64,000 nucleotides of DNA from an uncultured Clostridia bacterium. GTDB lineage: Bacteria > Bacillota > Clostridia > TANB77 > CAG-508. This document shows, piece by piece, positions 49,959 through 59,179 of this stretch (within the stretch, counting starts at the first letter, position 1; each line of letters opens with the position of its first letter). The notes beneath the pieces were generated by a model. The model was not told where the DNA came from. It was given only the letters and a program-made list of their open reading frames with translations, and ran no database searches. Position numbers and translations under genes: made by a program. Location of the stretch: positions 84,153 through 148,152 of the forward strand of contig CAKPCL010000002.1 of the NCBI GenBank assembly GCA_934141605.1. The letters are read 5' to 3'.

Positions 49959-50219
49959 CTAATCTTCTAATCCAAGTCCTATATAACTTTTTACCATTTT
50001 TTCTAGTAATTCGTCTCTTTCTATTGTTCTTATTTTGTTTCTTGCATCATTGTAGCTTGTTATATAAGTAGGGTCTCCTGATAATATATAACCTACTATT
50101 TGATTTATTGGATTGTATCCTTTTTCTGTTAAGGCTTCATATACCTCTTTTAATATTTCTTTTGTTTTTGTGCTTTCTTCTCTTTCTACTTGAAAGCTCA
50201 TTGTTTTATCAAAATCCAT
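49959..50219 (-). CDS. ireB: IreB family regulatory phosphoprotein
   Basis: 86 residues: DKTMSFQ, EVYEALTEKGYNPINQIVGYI, SGDPTYITSYNDARNKIRTIERDELLEKMVKSYIG. In Enterococcus IreB is phosphorylated by the PASTA kinase IreK; this organism's PASTA kinase gene lies at 2.6-4.6 kb. N-terminal Thr residues (DKT and STKT) are candidate phosphosites. Confidence 0.93.
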   Translation of the reverse strand: MDFDKTMSFQVEREESTKTKEILKEVYEALTEKGYNPINQIVGYILSGDPTYITSYNDARNKIRTIERDELLEKMVKSYIGLGLED

Positions 50220-50269
50220 TTTTTCTTTCCTCCTTTTTAGTTTTTGTCAATGCTGTTAAATGGTGGTTT

Positions 50270-51349
50270 CTATATATTTGTAATGTCACTTTCTTCTTTG
50301 TCACAATTGTCTAAATATTCTTCTTGTTTTTTCAATATTTCTTCTAAGCCTGTGCCTTTATAATATGTTGATATTGTAAAGTTTAGTCTTGGAAAAGCTC
50401 CTATTTTTTCATTTTCTTCTGATACTATTTTGTTATTTTCTATTTTTTCTTTTAAGTCGTTTATGTATTCTGCTACTCCATTTATTTCTACACCTGAAAA
50501 TGCAATGACAAATTTAGGTCCCATATATCTTACAAATACATATTGTTCTGATATATTTTCTTTTATGTAGTCACTTATTTTTGTTATTACTTCATTTCCT
50601 AATTCTCTTGAACATTTATGGTTTATTTCTTCTAAGTTAGTTATTTTAAACATACATATTGTTGATGTTGTATATTTGTCTATAATTTTTCTTCCTTCTC
50701 CATATAAATATTCTTCTGAATATAGTCCTGAAAATTGGTCTTTTCTTACTATTGCTTCAAGTGTTTTTTGGTGTACTACAGTTTTTAATACTGATACTAT
50801 GTTGTCTTTTATTACTTCTAAAACAGTTGTATCAACATTATCAAAATCATGTGGTGTTCCACTTTCAATTATCCAGTATCCTATGTATACATTGTCTATG
50901 TATAATGGGAAGAATACTGCTGATTTTGCTCTACCAAATTCCATTTTTTGATATGGTAATCTTTCTTGGTCATTATTTACTGTAACATATTTAGGGGTTG
51001 CTTGTGCTATGCTATCTTTAAACATATCTACATCTTGAAGTGATTTTAGTGCTTCCCAATGTCTTTCATCAACATTTGATGCTTTTATTTCATATTCTGC
51101 ACCATTAAATACGACGATTGTTGAATACTTAATTTCGTATTTTTCTATTAGTATATCATTTATTCTTTTTATTTTTTCGTCAACTGTTGATGTTTCACCA
51201 ATAGTACTCATAAAGTCTTGTACTACTGATAAATTATTTATCTTTTGATTGATATTTCTATATGTTTGTATTTTTTTATGTATATTAAGATTATATACTA
51301 TTAATCCTAATACTACTATTATTAATATTATAACTATTGCTATTAACAC
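50270..51349 (-). CDS. Membrane GAF-like protein with degenerate GGDEF domain
   Basis: 359 residues: N-terminal transmembrane helix (about 2-22), GAF-like sensor region (about 60-190), then a GGDEF fold (KDQFSGLYSEEYL, ICMFKITNLEEIN, FVRYMGPKFVIAFSG) in which the catalytic GGDEF is MGPKF. No diguanylate cyclase activity is expected; it could bind nucleotide or a partner. Encoded 24 bp after the AT-hook/MinD-like gene. Confidence 0.82.
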   Translation of the reverse strand: MLIAIVIILIIVVLGLIVYNLNIHKKIQTYRNINQKINNLSVVQDFMSTIGETSTVDEKIKRINDILIEKYEIKYSTIVVFNGAEYEIKASNVDERHWEALKSLQDVDMFKDSIAQATPKYVTVNNDQERLPYQKMEFGRAKSAVFFPLYIDNVYIGYWIIESGTPHDFDNVDTTVLEVIKDNIVSVLKTVVHQKTLEAIVRKDQFSGLYSEEYLYGEGRKIIDKYTTSTICMFKITNLEEINHKCSRELGNEVITKISDYIKENISEQYVFVRYMGPKFVIAFSGVEINGVAEYINDLKEKIENNKIVSEENEKIGAFPRLNFTISTYYKGTGLEEILKKQEEYLDNCDKEESDITNI

Positions 51350-51373
51350 TTTTTTCCCCCCTAATGTTATTTT

Positions 51374-53617
51374 TTAATATCTATTTTTCATTTGATTAAG
51401 TGTTGAATTCATACTTGGTGTGAATCCGTTGGTTTCTACTCTTGGTGGTACATATGTTGATTTTCCTGATACTAGTGGATATACCATGTTTGCTAATTCG
51501 TTTAATATTTGAATTATATTTTTTGGGTATCCTTTTACAGAAATTTCACAGTTTATTACACTCTCTAAGTATTTTGTATATGCTTCTTCATTAAATGGTA
51601 TTGTTATATATCTTACTGTGTTTTTATTAAATAATTCTGTCATAAATGACATTGCTGGGTCATTATAATATGCCATACCACCTATTATTGTTTTATCATT
51701 TATTCCTCTTACTTTTACAGCTTTATTTAATATAACTTTTAATTTACTTTCGTTTAATATATTTTTTGATTTTAGTTCTCTTAAAAATGCTGTTAATGGT
51801 TGTATTGTTAATATATCGAAGGATTGTACTAGATATATTTCTTGTGTTTTTTCAAAATATTCTAATGGTGTTTCGAAGTCGCAGTCTATTAAAACTAATG
51901 AGTGTTTATTTAATAATGTTTGTAATATTGTTCCTGCGTTTTCTATTCCTTCTGTTTCTTCTGGCAATGATGTGTATACTGTTAAGTTTTTATTTACTTG
52001 TATTCCATTTGCTGTACCTTGTAATAAATTGTTTATACTATTTAATGCTATTTTTCTTAATTCTTCTTCGTTCTTTGTGTATATGTAGTATGAACTTCTA
52101 TTTTTAGTTGTATCCAATATTGCTGTGTCTATTCCCATTTTAGATGTTATTTCTGCTAAACTATTTACTATAAATGATGTTCCATTTTTGCTTGTTCCAA
52201 TAAAGCAAGCTACTTTTTTATCTGATGTTAATAAGTTTGATATATCAACATTTTCGTATGTTTGATTTATATTTTGTACACTTGTTTCTTGTTTATTTTC
52301 CATTATCTTTTCTTCAGGTTCTTCTTCAAATCCTGGTAGCATTGTTTCTTCTTCTGGCTCTTCTTCAGTTGTTTCTTCGAATCCTGGTAATATTGTTTCT
52401 TCTACTTCTTCTGGTTCTTGTTTTTCTTCATTAAATCCGGGTAATACAAGGTCTTCTAAATCTTCTTCATCTAATCCTGGTAATGTTATTTTTTCTTGGT
52501 CTTCAGAAATAGTATTTTTTCTTGGTCTTCCTCTTCCTCTTTTTGGTGTTTCTACTGTTTCTTGTTCTGGAAGTGGATTTTTTCTTGGTCTTCCTCTTCC
52601 TCTTTTTGGTTCTTCAATAATTTCTGGTTCGTTGATAACTTCTGGTTTTTCAACAATTGCTGGTTCGTTTTTATCTTCAAACATAGGTCCTATTTTTCTT
52701 ACTTCTGTTACTACTTTTTCTTCTTGCATTGTTTCTATTGGTCTTACTGGATTTTTTGTTTTGCCTAATTTTTTTATTCCATTCATATTAACTGATGATG
52801 GTATAACTACTGGTCTTGAAAGTATTTTTTCTTTATTATTTGTATTTAGTAGTTTTTCGCTTGTCCCTTCTGTTGTTGCTTTTTTAGGTCTTTGGTCTCT
52901 TAAGTTATTAGATATTTTTCCATTAAATGATATTATTTGTTGATATTTTGATGATTTTTCTTCAAGTACTGCTCTTACATTTAGTGGTAAAAATTTAACA
53001 ATTATTCTTAATTGTGCATCATTGTATTGTGATGCGATATTATCAAAGCTTTCTACATATTTCTTTTCGTCTTTTCCAAGTCTTTTATAATGGGCTAATA
53101 TATTTTGTATTTCTAATTCACTTACATCATTTTCATTTTCAGATTGATATGATACATCATCTGAGTCTATTTTATAGTATACTTTTGCTTCTTTTTTTGA
53201 TCTTGGTTTATTTAGTAGCTTACAAACATTGTCTACACTTCTATCATTTCCAATTAATGCATTATAAATTCCTATTCCAAATAATTTAACTAGCATTTCT
53301 TCACTTTTTTCTCTTCTGTCTGAACATATTAATATTATTGGAATATCTTCTCCTCTTAAGTTTGATGCTTCGTCACTGATATTGTCTAATTTGTCAAATA
53401 TAAATTTATCTATTTGATCATATTGTGTGTTTGTAAATGCTTCTAATTCTTCACTTATTACTACTCTATCATAGCTTTTATCTTTTTGTAATTCTTTTAG
53501 TATTGCATTAAAGTAATAAACATTTTTATATGAGATTATTTCTTTATAATCTTTTTGATATCTTTTTATTATAGATTCTGATATTTCCTCATTACTCACA
53601 GCAAATAAAACTTTCAT
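51374..53617 (-). CDS. AT-hook protein with LPGF repeats and degenerate MinD/CpaE-like ATPase domain
   Basis: 747 residues. Part 1 (about 1-140): receiver-like fold without a clear phosphoacceptor. Middle: two AT-hook motifs, PKRGRGRPRKN, 21 residues apart, then four acidic repeats ending LPGF or LPGL. C-terminal (about 450-715): MinD/TadZ-like fold with VACFIGTSKNGTSFIVNSLA where the P-loop Lys-Ser/Thr is lost, LVLIDCDFETPL and GGMAYYNDPAMSF. Suggests an AT-rich-DNA-binding positioning protein. Between a VirB2-like gene and the degenerate GGDEF gene. Function unknown. Confidence 0.7.
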   Translation of the reverse strand: MKVLFAVSNEEISESIIKRYQKDYKEIISYKNVYYFNAILKELQKDKSYDRVVISEELEAFTNTQYDQIDKFIFDKLDNISDEASNLRGEDIPIILICSDRREKSEEMLVKLFGIGIYNALIGNDRSVDNVCKLLNKPRSKKEAKVYYKIDSDDVSYQSENENDVSELEIQNILAHYKRLGKDEKKYVESFDNIASQYNDAQLRIIVKFLPLNVRAVLEEKSSKYQQIISFNGKISNNLRDQRPKKATTEGTSEKLLNTNNKEKILSRPVVIPSSVNMNGIKKLGKTKNPVRPIETMQEEKVVTEVRKIGPMFEDKNEPAIVEKPEVINEPEIIEEPKRGRGRPRKNPLPEQETVETPKRGRGRPRKNTISEDQEKITLPGLDEEDLEDLVLPGFNEEKQEPEEVEETILPGFEETTEEEPEEETMLPGFEEEPEEKIMENKQETSVQNINQTYENVDISNLLTSDKKVACFIGTSKNGTSFIVNSLAEITSKMGIDTAILDTTKNRSSYYIYTKNEEELRKIALNSINNLLQGTANGIQVNKNLTVYTSLPEETEGIENAGTILQTLLNKHSLVLIDCDFETPLEYFEKTQEIYLVQSFDILTIQPLTAFLRELKSKNILNESKLKVILNKAVKVRGINDKTIIGGMAYYNDPAMSFMTELFNKNTVRYITIPFNEEAYTKYLESVINCEISVKGYPKNIIQILNELANMVYPLVSGKSTYVPPRVETNGFTPSMNSTLNQMKNRY

Positions 53618-53685
53618 TGGTTACTTTCCTTTCTTTTCGTCTTGTTAATTATTATTATGCTTTATATTTTATTATTTTTTAATTT

Positions 53686-54093
53686 TTATCCTCTTCCAAA
53701 TTTAACAAACATTGCAAATGCTAATGGTAAAACTTGACAGATTATTAATAGTGTTACAAATGTTACTATTAATCCCATTCCTTTTTCTAATGTGTCTAAT
53801 TTTCTTATACCTATTACATATTGGTGTATTGCTCCTATTGCTATTCCTAAAAAGCAAAATGGTATACTGTATATTCTTACTATATTTAGGATATATGCAA
53901 CTAGTCCATATGCGTCTGACCCATATTTTTCTTGGTAGTCTTGTAGTGATTTTGTTTGTGTTTCTCTAATTTCTACAAGTTGGCTTTCTGTTTTGGCGTC
54001 TATTGCTTTGTCTGTTGCGTATACTTTATTTGTGATTGTGAATATTCCTAAAATTATTGTTAGTAGTGCTATTATTGCTATTGTTTTTTTCAT
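53686..54093 (-). CDS. VirB2/TrbC-like small secreted membrane protein
   Basis: 135 residues: Sec signal peptide (about 1-26, ending KVYATD), short polar segment, then two hydrophobic helices (about 70-92 and 108-130) joined by a basic loop (IGIRKLDTLEKG), as in VirB2/TrbC pilin-like proteins. No other type IV secretion genes are nearby. First gene of the operon with the AT-hook protein and the GGDEF protein. Confidence 0.6.
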   Translation of the reverse strand: MKKTIAIIALLTIILGIFTITNKVYATDKAIDAKTESQLVEIRETQTKSLQDYQEKYGSDAYGLVAYILNIVRIYSIPFCFLGIAIGAIHQYVIGIRKLDTLEKGMGLIVTFVTLLIICQVLPLAFAMFVKFGRG

Positions 54094-54154
54094 TTTTTTA
54101 GCCCCTTTCTTCTTTTCCCTTTATTCCTTATTTTTACATTTTTTATACCTTTAT

Positions 54155-54183
54155 ATCATACAATATCTTCTTAAAAATATCAA
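54155..54183 (-). promoter_or_regulatory. Promoter of the VirB2-like/AT-hook operon
   Basis: On the minus strand, TTGATA (54178-54183), a 17-bp spacer and TATGAT (54155-54160). Confidence 0.7.
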
Positions 54184-54233
54184 GGAATTTTGCAAAATTT
54201 TTACTTTTCTTTTTTTATTTGAATTTTTATAAA

Positions 54234-54267
54234 GAAAAACCTAAATGAAAATTTTCACTTAGGTTTT
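54234..54267 (-). terminator. Terminator after the 145-residue membrane protein gene
   Basis: AAAACCTAAGTGAAA pairs with TTTCATTTAGGTTTT (one G-U), followed by TCTTTATAAAAATT on the minus strand. Confidence 0.75.
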
Positions 54268-54278
54268 ATTTTTTGCAT

Positions 54279-54716
54279 TTAAGGTTGGTCTTTTTTCACT
54301 AATATTTCTGTTTCTTTCATCATTTTTCTTAACTTTGCTTTCCGTTTTTTACTTAATATATTTTCAGGAATTAACAATCTTCCAACTCTTAATATTAAGT
54401 CACTCTTTTGTTCTATTTCTACTGCATAATTTTTGTCTTTGTTTTCTGAAATATCTGTTTTATAGATTTCCTTTAAAGAGTAGAAAGCTTCTTCGATTTC
54501 TTTATATGCTTTATTATAGTAAATTTGTTTTTGGATATTTTTTATTATCCAAACTAATAAATTAGCTAATACCCCAAAAGCAATTATTCCATAGAATACA
54601 GATACAATAATTTTGCCAAAGTGATTTAAGTCACCAAGCAAAAATTCTATTGTAAGTATTACCATAATTGTGAAAGAGAGTGAAAATAGTATTATCCATA
54701 ACCTTTCTTTTTTCAT
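54279..54716 (-). CDS. Hypothetical two-helix membrane protein
   Basis: 145 residues with two N-terminal transmembrane helices (about 8-28 and 36-60), then a basic amphipathic cytoplasmic region (IQKQIYYNKAYKEIEEAF). No family recognised. Ribosome binding site TAGGAGGAAATA; monocistronic, between terminators. Confidence 0.65.
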   Translation of the reverse strand: MKKERLWIILFSLSFTIMVILTIEFLLGDLNHFGKIIVSVFYGIIAFGVLANLLVWIIKNIQKQIYYNKAYKEIEEAFYSLKEIYKTDISENKDKNYAVEIEQKSDLILRVGRLLIPENILSKKRKAKLRKMMKETEILVKKDQP

Positions 54717-54847
54717 TTGTATATTTCCTCCTAAAAATTTTTTTAATATTATGCTAACACCTGGTGAAAAACGGAGTTATAGCATTGTTCTTATATTTTA
54801 TCATATTTTTATGTAAATTGCAAATATTGTCACATATTTATAAATGT

Positions 54848-54875
54848 CCCCCATAGTATTAAGGTACTTTGGGGG
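54848..54875. terminator. Terminator downstream of cotJC fragment
   Basis: CCCCCATAGTA/GTACTTTGGGGG stem with a TTTTTT run on the plus side; weak U-tract on the minus side. Confidence 0.6.
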
Positions 54876-54880
54876 ATTTT

Positions 54881-55069
54881 TTATTTACAATCATTCATAT
54901 AAAAATTTTTTTCTGCTAATTTGTCTTGAACTCCTCTTAGAGCTTCTCCAAATCTTTGGAAGTGTACTACTTCTCTTTCTCTTAAATATCTTAATGGGTC
55001 TATTACATCTGGATTGTCTCTGCATAGGTCTATTAATTTTTCATAAGTTGCTCTTGCTTTTTGTTCTGA
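54881..55069 (-). pseudogene. cotJC: cotJC 3' fragment (manganese-catalase-like spore coat protein), interrupted
   Basis: The last 62 codons encode SEQKARATYEKLIDLCRDNPD and LRYLREREVVHFQRFGEAL, the C-terminal four-helix part of CotJC with metal-ligand Glu and His. Upstream of SEQK the frame continues only into unrelated residues (HLSFLLKISCTIEYY). The other two-thirds (about 130 residues) is absent; serine recombinase genes start directly beyond. Not found elsewhere in the window, so the 5' part must lie past 64 kb or be lost. Confidence 0.85.
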
Positions 55070-55085
55070 GTAGTATTCAATAGTG
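55066..55085. other. Predicted attachment-site junction (cotJC/element)
   Basis: Coding similarity to cotJC ends within GAATACTACTCAGAACAAAA on the minus strand; large serine integrases leave such junctions. The exact crossover dinucleotide cannot be set without the other end. Confidence 0.5.
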
Positions 55086-55120
55086 CAACTAATTTTTAGT
55101 AAAAATGATAGGTGCAATAT

Positions 55121-56644
55121 CTACACCTTCAATATAATATTAACTTCTTCATTTTTTCCAATTTCTATTTTTTCTACTAACTTTTTTAAAATTTTATTAT
55201 CAAACTTTTTTGTTTCAGAAAACTCTATAATCAGCTTCTCAACATCATTTTTAGAATTATAACTCTTTTTACTTTCCTCTAACCTATCTAGTTTATCTTT
55301 TAATTCTTTAGTTTTTTGTTTATATAAATTATATTCTCTAATAAATTCATCTTCTGAAATAATTTCTTCAACCTTTTTAGAATACAATATCTTAAAATCA
55401 GCTTCTCTTCTAGTTATTTCGTTTTTTATTTTCTTGCACTCACTTGCTTCTGGATTCATTATTTCTTTATATGCTTTAACATCATTAGCATATTTAATAA
55501 GTTGCAATTTTTTTAATCTATCAGATATTTGTTTTAAAACAATTTCTTCTAAAGTATTTTCTTTTATTTTAATCCATTCATTGCAAACATCTTTATGTCT
55601 ATAATGTTCAGCACATATAAAATATCCCAGCTCATTTTTTGTTCCAGTTATTTTACCATTTTTATCAATTCTCATAGGGTTACTATTCTTATACATCATT
55701 TTTCTACCACAATTTTTGCAATAAACTAAATCTCTTAATAAAAATACATACTCTTTTTGATTGTCTTTTGTTGTTCCTTTTTTCATTTCTTGAACTTTAT
55801 CAAAAATTTTAGGAGCAATTATAGGTTGATGAGTATTAGAAATATATTCATAATTGCCTTTTCTATTGGCAATTATCTTTTTTAATTTAAAATCACTATA
55901 GTATTTATTAATAACAAGTCTACCACAATATATTGGATTATCTAATATTCTTGCAATCATCGACTTAGTCCAATATTTTGCCTGATGTTTTAAATTCAAA
56001 TATTGAGATGGTGTTTCTATATTCCTTTTGTTAAGTTTATTAGCGATTTCGACTGGTCCTATACCATCTAAATATAAATTAAATATTTCTATTATATTAG
56101 AAGAAACTTTTTCATCAATGACTATTTTCCTTTTATCTAAGCTATCTTTTTTATAGCCATAAGCAACACTTGATTCAATAAACTTTCCTTGCTTTTTCAA
56201 ATTTGTTTTTACTGCTTTGATTTTTTTAGATATATCTTCCAAATAACTTTGATTAACAATTCCTCTTAAAGCAACTGCATCATCAATTTCATATCTTTCT
56301 CCTGTATCTACATATTCTGTAACTGAAATTAATCTAACATCATTATCTGGAAAAAATATGTCTGTAAAGTACGAAGTTAAGTTTTTATCTCTTGTTAATC
56401 TACTCATATCTTTAACTATAAGCATATTTATTTTTCCAAGTGTTATATCTCTAATCATTTTATCAAGTTCTGGTCTAGAGTTTAATATTCCAGAGTATCC
56501 ATTATCAACATATTCATTTACTATTTTGTAATTATGATCCTTTGCATACTTTGTAGTTATTTCTCGTTGCATATCAATACTATTGTTTTTTTCAATATCT
56601 TCTTTTGATAATCTTAAATATATTGCTGCTTTATATTCTTTCAT
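55121..56644 (-). CDS. Large serine recombinase A (TnpX/CcrB-like)
   Basis: 507 residues. Resolvase catalytic domain with AIYLRLSKEDIE (Ser nucleophile), MLIVKDMSRLTRD; recombinase domain; zinc ribbon YCKNCGRKMMYK...CAEHYRH; C-terminal coiled coil (about 420-480). Its start shares one base with the stop of recombinase B, so both are co-translated. It sits directly at the cotJC junction, the usual place for the integrase gene. Confidence 0.93.
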   Translation of the reverse strand: MKEYKAAIYLRLSKEDIEKNNSIDMQREITTKYAKDHNYKIVNEYVDNGYSGILNSRPELDKMIRDITLGKINMLIVKDMSRLTRDKNLTSYFTDIFFPDNDVRLISVTEYVDTGERYEIDDAVALRGIVNQSYLEDISKKIKAVKTNLKKQGKFIESSVAYGYKKDSLDKRKIVIDEKVSSNIIEIFNLYLDGIGPVEIANKLNKRNIETPSQYLNLKHQAKYWTKSMIARILDNPIYCGRLVINKYYSDFKLKKIIANRKGNYEYISNTHQPIIAPKIFDKVQEMKKGTTKDNQKEYVFLLRDLVYCKNCGRKMMYKNSNPMRIDKNGKITGTKNELGYFICAEHYRHKDVCNEWIKIKENTLEEIVLKQISDRLKKLQLIKYANDVKAYKEIMNPEASECKKIKNEITRREADFKILYSKKVEEIISEDEFIREYNLYKQKTKELKDKLDRLEESKKSYNSKNDVEKLIIEFSETKKFDNKILKKLVEKIEIGKNEEVNIILKV

Positions 56645-58206
56645 TATGCCATCTCCATAACAGCATATTTATAATTAATATAAATATTATCATCATTATC
56701 TACTTGAATATTATCAATAATATCTGCAATTTGTTCTTTAGACCACTTTTTAACATCTGATACTTTTTTTACAACTCTTTTATATTCAGCTTCTGAAATA
56801 ATAGTTTGATTATTCATTTTGTTATTTAGCTTTTTTATTTCTTCATTAAGCCTATCTCTTTTTTCTATTTCTTGATTATACATAGAATTAAAATCATATT
56901 CTTGGATAATTCCGTTTTTGTAGTCCGAATATAAAGATGTTATCATTTTATTAATTTTAGCTAATTTCTTTTGCTTTAAATCTAGTTCATTTTTTATTCC
57001 TTGTACATCTCTATTTTTATATGATTTTTCTAGTAATTCCGTAACATCCTCACAATTTATTAGATTGTTTACTTTTTTATTTAGGTTCGCCACAACTATT
57101 TGTGTTACAGATTGTAATTCAATACCTTTATATTTACGAATACAATATCCTTTTTTGTGTAAACTACTTGAGCAATATAATCTCATAAAAGAAATAGTTG
57201 TTCCATCTTTTCTGTATTTCACTTTTAATTGCATTGGTTCTCCACATTCTTTGCAATATATAATTCCATTTAATATCCAAGTATGTGTATGAGATTTTGC
57301 CTTTTGATTCAACTTCATTCTTTTTTGCACACTCTCAAATAATTCTTTTGATATTATCGCCTTGTGAGTATTTTCATACTTTTTCCATTCATTACGTGGT
57401 ATTTGTTTTACCTTTTTTGATTTATAACTTAGATTTATTCCTTTTCCATATACAGTATTTCCTAAATACATTTCATTTTTTAACATTTTTGAGATTGTAG
57501 AACGTTCCCAGCCATATTCTCCATTTTTATTTTTTTGAAATCCGTTATAGCTTGGGCAATATACTTTATCATTTCGTAGCTTTTCTGCAATTTCACCCAT
57601 TGAACTTCCACTATTATACATTTGAAATATCTTCTTTACTATTGGTGCTTCTTCTGGATTTATAATCAACTGGTTTTTATTTCTTTCATCTTTCATATAT
57701 CCATAAGGTGCTTTTGCTGCAACATATAAGCCTTGCTCTTTTCTTGCCCATACACCACTCTTTACTTTACGAGATATATCTTTACTATACCAATCATTAA
57801 TAAGTGTTTTAAATTGAATCATATCATTATTAGAATTTTTTAAATATGTATCAACATTGTCTAATATTGCAATATATCTTATTTCTCTTTCTAAAAAATA
57901 TAATTCGATATAATAATTAGCTTCAAAATTATTTCTACTTAATCTTGATAAATCCTTAGTTATTACACAATTAACTTTCTTCTTTTCTATATCATCCAAC
58001 ATTCTTTGGAAATTTGGTCTATTTGTATTTAATCCTGTATATCCATCATCAATATAAAAATCTACTAATTCAAACTTATCTCCAAGATTTTTTATTTTAT
58101 CTTCTATGATATTTTTTTGACTTATTATACTATCGCTGACTTCTTTATCACCATCCTCTACAGATAGTCTTAAATAACCAGCAACTTTAAATTTATTGTT
58201 TTTCAC
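56644..58206 (-). CDS. Large serine recombinase B
   Basis: 520 residues. Catalytic domain AGYLRLSVEDGDKE with Ser, CVITKDLSRLSRNNFE; recombinase domain SGVWARKEQGLYVAAKAPYG; zinc ribbon YCKECGEPMQLK; C-terminal coiled coil. Paralogous but strongly diverged from recombinase A. Paired large recombinases acting together are known for CcrA/CcrB of SCC elements and some clostridial transposons. Confidence 0.93.
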   Translation of the reverse strand: MKNNKFKVAGYLRLSVEDGDKEVSDSIISQKNIIEDKIKNLGDKFELVDFYIDDGYTGLNTNRPNFQRMLDDIEKKKVNCVITKDLSRLSRNNFEANYYIELYFLEREIRYIAILDNVDTYLKNSNNDMIQFKTLINDWYSKDISRKVKSGVWARKEQGLYVAAKAPYGYMKDERNKNQLIINPEEAPIVKKIFQMYNSGSSMGEIAEKLRNDKVYCPSYNGFQKNKNGEYGWERSTISKMLKNEMYLGNTVYGKGINLSYKSKKVKQIPRNEWKKYENTHKAIISKELFESVQKRMKLNQKAKSHTHTWILNGIIYCKECGEPMQLKVKYRKDGTTISFMRLYCSSSLHKKGYCIRKYKGIELQSVTQIVVANLNKKVNNLINCEDVTELLEKSYKNRDVQGIKNELDLKQKKLAKINKMITSLYSDYKNGIIQEYDFNSMYNQEIEKRDRLNEEIKKLNNKMNNQTIISEAEYKRVVKKVSDVKKWSKEQIADIIDNIQVDNDDNIYINYKYAVMEMA

Positions 58207-58301
58207 AATTAATACGCCTCCACTTCGTATAATTGTTTATATTGAAAAACAATGCTACATGTGTATATTATACCGTCCACAAATAGCATTGTCCATATAT
58301 C

Positions 58302-58457
58302 TTAATCATTTTCTTGTAATTCTCTCATTGCATAATTACAAATTAATTTTTTTAAGCTTTCTTTACTTAAACAATTCTCTGAAATTCTTGTTATTACAGT
58401 ATATCTTTTATTATCTACTTCATATATTTCCTTTTCTTCTAATTTTGAATTTTCCAT
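58302..58457 (-). CDS. TnpW-like small transposon protein
   Basis: 51 residues: IYEVDNKRYTVITRISENCLSKESLKKLICNYAM, resembling small TnpW-type proteins encoded next to TnpX-family recombinases. Start at 58457 has GGAGG at 8 bp; an ATG two codons earlier is too close. Role in transposition unknown. Confidence 0.6.
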   Translation of the reverse strand: MENSKLEEKEIYEVDNKRYTVITRISENCLSKESLKKLICNYAMRELQEND

Positions 58458-58510
58458 TTTCATAGCCTCCATATTAAAGAATATGTAGATTATTTTAAAA
58501 AATTCTATAA

Positions 58511-58987
58511 TTATTCTATTTCACAAACATATTCGTTCTCATTTTCTTTATGTTCTTTGTCAATTACCATTTTTTCGTTTTTTAATACTTTTGTGTATTC
58601 TGGATATCTAATTTGTACTGCTTCCCAAAAATAAGGAGCATACGAACAACAAAATATTTCACTAGGTGCATAACAACATGAAATTTTATCATTTGCCAAA
58701 TCTTCTTCACTGTCAAACATAATAGAATGATTCCATAAATTAAAAGCCATTCTAGTTACTTTCTCTGACGTTCCTGTCTGCCATCCTGCTTTAATTGCAT
58801 CTAGATTAATTTCTCCTTTTTCTATATTAAAAATACTTGAAAAATGTTCTCTTGTTGTTTCACAGATGCTTAATGTATATACTAATGATAAATAATATAC
58901 ATCTGTCTTTCTTAGTGATTGTAATTTATCTAGTTTTGAATAGAAAAAGTTTTTATGATCTTTATCTATAAAATTAATCATTTGCAT
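58511..58987 (-). CDS. DUF6075-like protein
   Basis: 158 residues: NFIDKDHKNFFYSKL, DVYYLSLVYTLSICETTREHF, AGWQTGTSEKVTRMAFNLWN, CCYAPSEIFCCSYAPYFWEAV, RYPEYTKVL. These match a family common on Firmicute mobile elements, function unknown. Cys-rich centre. Overlaps the upstream gene by 14 bp. Confidence 0.75.
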   Translation of the reverse strand: MQMINFIDKDHKNFFYSKLDKLQSLRKTDVYYLSLVYTLSICETTREHFSSIFNIEKGEINLDAIKAGWQTGTSEKVTRMAFNLWNHSIMFDSEEDLANDKISCCYAPSEIFCCSYAPYFWEAVQIRYPEYTKVLKNEKMVIDKEHKENENEYVCEIE

Positions 58988-59177
58988 TATCCCTTTCTAA
59001 TAAAATATTCGCTATTCTTATAACATCTTTTTTCTTATATATCTTTTCTAATGGTTCCATAAACAAATTACAAAAGTCTTTAATGTTTATATTGTCTTTA
59101 TTTCCAGAGTTCAAATAATGTTCCAGTCCAATTACTGCATAAGCAATAACTTGTTTATAATTATATTGTTCTTCCAT
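58974..59177 (-). CDS. Small mobile-element protein, unknown
   Basis: 67 residues, predicted all-helical (YKQVIAYAVIGLEHYLNSG, FCNLFMEPLEKIYKKKDVI). Overlaps the DUF6075-like gene and lies 2 bp after the HTH gene, so it is part of a compact operon. No family assigned. Confidence 0.6.
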   Translation of the reverse strand: MEEQYNYKQVIAYAVIGLEHYLNSGNKDNINIKDFCNLFMEPLEKIYKKKDVIRIANILLERDNAND

Positions 59178-59179
59178 TT

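Noticed and set aside
53686..54093. Type IV secretion or conjugation locus
   Set aside because: Only a VirB2-like protein is present; no VirB4, VirB11, coupling protein or relaxase is encoded nearby.
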